In this document: piece after piece, positions 61,771 to 64,000 of the stretch | Position numbering within the stretch: the stretch's first letter is position 1 | How the letters are laid out: every line of letters begins with the position of its first letter | Assembly: GCA_963712815.1 (NCBI GenBank) | Contig: CAVQJL010000010.1 | Span: forward strand, 199,594-263,593 | Reading direction: 5' to 3' | Length of the DNA: 64,000 nucleotides | Source of the DNA: RPQJ01 sp963712815 | GTDB lineage: Bacteria > Pseudomonadota > Gammaproteobacteria > Steroidobacterales > Steroidobacteraceae | The notes under the pieces: generated by a model | Databases searched by the model: none | What the model was told of the DNA's origin: nothing | Seen by the model: the letters and a program-made list of their open reading frames with translations, nothing else | Translations under genes and position numbers: made by a program

Positions 61771-62118
61771 GACTGCTCCATGAAGAGCCGACACAAGACG
61801 TCGGATCTCGCCAGATAAAGCATCCTGAAGACTCGGGCGTCAACCCCTGGAAGTAACGACGGTCGGTCAGGGGTGCGGGCCGCCGGAACAGCACACAGCG
61901 AGCGGCGGAGCAGGGAAGGGCAGGTCGCACGCAAATTGAAACGCTGCAGCGCCCGCCAGGTCCGCCGGCCCGTGACGAAGTGGCATGAAAAGCGCGTTTC
62001 TGTCAGAAATCCATCTTATGCATCGGGCTCCTCCAAGCCATCCTGTGCTCAGGTCGCCTGCACCGGATGCAACGGGTAGACGGCCAGGACCAACCACCAA
62101 AGACAGAGGAGTACCCAC
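61771..62118. promoter_or_regulatory. Divergent regulatory region with a palindromic candidate operator
   Basis: This 348-bp gap between the GlxA-type regulator and osmC holds no convincing gene. At 61997-62009 the sequence tttctgtcagaaa is a perfect 6-bp inverted repeat around one base, about 110 bases before the osmC ATG, and is a possible operator. A weak AT-rich box (ccatcttatgcat) lies at about 62011-62023. Confidence 0.4.
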
Positions 62119-62706
62119 ATGAACCAGAGCATTCGCAAGGACATGGCCAAGCCGGCCGTCATGAAGAAAGTCATCAACGGCGTCGATCTCGATACGCTGA
62201 TGGGCACGGTCGGTGCGATCAAGGCCGATCCGGAGCTCGGCAGCTGCCGCTTCCGGGCCACCAACCAGTGGCTCGCCGGCAACCACAACCGCAGCACCGT
62301 GACCGGGTTCTACGGTGCGAAGCAGGAAATGGTGCACAAGCAGACCTTCACCATGGATGCCGATGAGCCGGCGATCCTGGCTGGCAATGACGACGGGGCC
62401 AACCCGGTCGAGCACCTTCTGCACGCGCTGGCGTCCTGCCTGACCACCAGCATGGTGGCGCACGCTGCGGTGCGCGGCATGCGCATCGAGGCACTCGAGT
62501 CCGAACTCGAGGGCGATCTCGACCTGCGCGGATTCCTCGGGCTGGACCCGGACGTGCCAAAGGGCTACACGGCCATCCGTGTGAAGTTCCGAGTCAAGGC
62601 GGACCCGAAGGACATGGACGCGCTGAGGGAACTGACGAAGTTCTCGCCGGTGTTCAACACGCTCACGGGGGGTGTGCCGGTCGATGTTCAGGTGACCGGT
62701 GTGTGA
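62119..62706 (+). CDS. OsmC-family protein
   Basis: The 195-aa protein is an OsmC/Ohr-fold member: it has MDADEPAILAGNDDGANPVE, the helix LLHALASCLTTSMVAHA with the conserved cysteine, and the closing FSPVFNTLTGGVPVDVQV. Only one peroxidatic-type cysteine is clear, and the second is replaced, so thiol peroxidase activity is uncertain. The strict product is unknown. A GAGGAG lies before the ATG. Confidence 0.85.
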   Translation: MNQSIRKDMAKPAVMKKVINGVDLDTLMGTVGAIKADPELGSCRFRATNQWLAGNHNRSTVTGFYGAKQEMVHKQTFTMDADEPAILAGNDDGANPVEHLLHALASCLTTSMVAHAAVRGMRIEALESELEGDLDLRGFLGLDPDVPKGYTAIRVKFRVKADPKDMDALRELTKFSPVFNTLTGGVPVDVQVTGV

Positions 62707-62709
62707 TCG

Positions 62710-62991
62710 ATGCAGAAGTCAGCAGGGCGCGGTGTTACAGCACCGCGCCCTGCCTCGGCGCCGTCCACGTTGAACCGGGTGCTGACAGGTGCAAGCGGCG
62801 TGAGTCCGGAGATGGCACTGCGCCTGTCGAAGTGCCTCGGGCGGACCCCTGAGAGCTGGCTGGCAATTCAGCACCAGTATGACCTCTGGGTGGCTCGGCG
62901 GGAGGTGAACCTGTATGTCACCGCGGTCTGCGACTGTGCAATTAGCAGCGGGACGGCCGCGATGTGGCCGACGATCCGGGCGTCACACTGA
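62710..62991 (+). pseudogene. HigA-type antitoxin remnant
   Basis: The stretch PSTLNRVLTGASGVSPEMAL, followed by RLSKCLGRTPESWLAIQHQY and DLWVARREVN, matches the C-terminal half of HigA/VapI-type antitoxins. The N-terminal part of the HTH is missing, and no HigB-like toxin is adjacent. ATG 62710 may not be functional; codons before the match are low-complexity. It is probably a fragment. Confidence 0.6.
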
Positions 62992-63089
62992 CCTGCTTTC
63001 GCTTGATACAAGCGTTGGGATTGACTAGCATCGACTCGTCGCAAGGCCTGCGCCGACATCGTCGAAACCCAACGATAGGAGGGCATACG

Positions 63090-64000
63090 ATGAGTCGTAC
63101 GCTCACGCTGTGGTTCGCGTTCCTCTGCGGAGCGGCGCTGACGGTGGGGATGGCACCGTGCCGTGCAAATGTGCATGCCAGCGCGCAGGAAGGGTCATCG
63201 CCGCTAACACCGAGCCCGGCCGACGACATCATCAAGGCGGCGCCCCCCGCGTCATTCGACAGGCTGCTGGGTCCATTCGAACCCTCGAACCAGGTCGAAA
63301 AGGACATCCTGGCCGCAGCGCTGCTCGATATCGAGGGCCAGCAATTGCATAAAGCCGCGATGGCGGGCGACGCAACGCGCGCGCGCGCCGGCAGGAAATC
63401 GCTGATCGCGTAAACGCCTACGACGCGCAATACGAGTCGATGCGCGACGCCGGCACGCCTTTCGGTTTGCAATGGCGCGTATTGAGCGGGCAGATGCAGA
63501 GCGCCTCGTCCGAGAACATGCTGCCATCGATCCGCGCATTGTACGAAGCGAAGTATGGCGCCCGTGATGCGGCGGGCCGGCAGCAGGCGGCGCAGATGGT
63601 GGCGGACCAACAGGCCTCGGGCGAACGCGCGCGACAGGCGCAGGCAGCGCAGGCAAAGGCTGAAGAACAGGCGGCTGCCGCCTGTGGCCCGGCGGCCGAT
63701 GGCACGAAATTCGACCCGAACGACCTCGACCAATCGTTGAGGTGGTGGGTCGGGCGAACGCGCGAGCTCGGTAGCGCGCAGCGCAGCGGCAACCAGATTC
63801 GCATCACCGCTGCCCAGCAGCAGTTCAAACGCCAACTCGCGTGCCTGCACAACCAGCGCGTCAAGTACGTGTTCGGCGTGCAACGGCATCCGATTCGTGA
63901 TGATCCGGCCATCAGCACTGCGGGTGTCCTGGTCGGCATCCATCACAAGGGCAAAGCCGACGACGGCGTGATCGTGGTCGGTGGCGAGCGCGATGCCCGC
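63090..64000 (+). CDS. Secreted hypothetical protein (frameshifted, cut by window end)
   Basis: AGGAGG lies eight bases before ATG 63090. The start gives a signal peptide (LWFAFLCGAALTVGMAPCRA) and a mature stretch to DATRARAGRK, after which the frame stops at 63413. A (CG)6 tract at 63376-63387 is where the frame can slip; from there the next frame stays open to the window end (VNAYDAQYESMRDAGTPFGL, an Ala/Gln-rich coil, then LRWWVGRTRELGS and VLVGIHHKGKADDGVIVVGG). The product family is not recognised. The change could be a sequence error or phase-variable. Confidence 0.6.

Overview
The window is a very GC-rich (roughly 68-70 % by eye) chromosomal segment of a gammaproteobacterium. Gene order points there directly: mreC-mreD-mrdA-rodA-mltB-dacA-dat-ybeD facing lipB/lipA, and amgK/murU divergent from lptD-surA-pdxA-rsmA-apaG-apaH. 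Split glycine decarboxylase subunits (gcvPA/gcvPB), a kynurenine pair, a large TonB-dependent receptor, a PEP-CTERM protein and the very high GC fit a Steroidobacterales/Nevskiales/Chromatiales-type lineage. That placement is inference, not proof.

Layout. 1-9.4 kb: rod-shape and peptidoglycan genes (mreC is cut by the window edge), then YbeD and the convergent lipoate genes. 9.4-9.6 kb: a perfect 32-bp inverted repeat. 9.6-18.4 kb: cell-wall recycling (amgK-murU) divergent from the LptD outer-membrane assembly operon. 18.4-22.5 kb: an SDR and a secreted hypothetical, then kynurenine formamidase-like, kynureninase and an ICMT-like methyltransferase. 22.5-25.2 kb: a coupled leftward operon lgt-thyA-SET-folA. 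25.3-28.2 kb: a membrane FlgO/TolB-like TPR protein followed by two tandem paralogous small proteins. 28.3-37.1 kb: RlmI, DUF255, an amidohydrolase and the operon tsaC-decarboxylase-comB-HAD-HIT. 37.1-43.6 kb: TonB-dependent receptor, a twin-domain PDZ protease and a PfkB kinase. 43.6-48.6 kb: dgkA and gcvPB-gcvPA-gcvH-gcvT under a tandem glycine riboswitch. 48.7-53 kb: DUF885 peptidase, ispG, phhB and a DUF2189 membrane protein. 53-64 kb: an accessory-looking tail with a secreted DNRLRE protein and divergent AraC regulator, a RAYT transposase element, a desaturase, a PEP-CTERM protein, GntR and GlxA-type regulators, OsmC, a HigA remnant and a secreted protein cut by the window end.

One feature affects every reading of 23.8-27.9 kb. 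Single-base frameshifts sit in thyA, in lgt, about thirteen times in the TPR gene, and in both small genes after it. The correct frames stay open and the normal total lengths are recovered (ThyA 264 aa), so local sequence error is the most likely cause. Isolated frameshifts also occur in ispG, the desaturase and the last gene.

The most interesting candidates are the FlgO/TPR gene with its two small paralogues ending in a shared DPMIVIRP motif, the SET-domain methyltransferase with a histone-H1-like tail inside the folate operon, the RAYT element whose end repeat supplies the stop codon of the neighbouring regulator, and the secreted DNRLRE protein. No tRNA, rRNA or CRISPR array was recognised.
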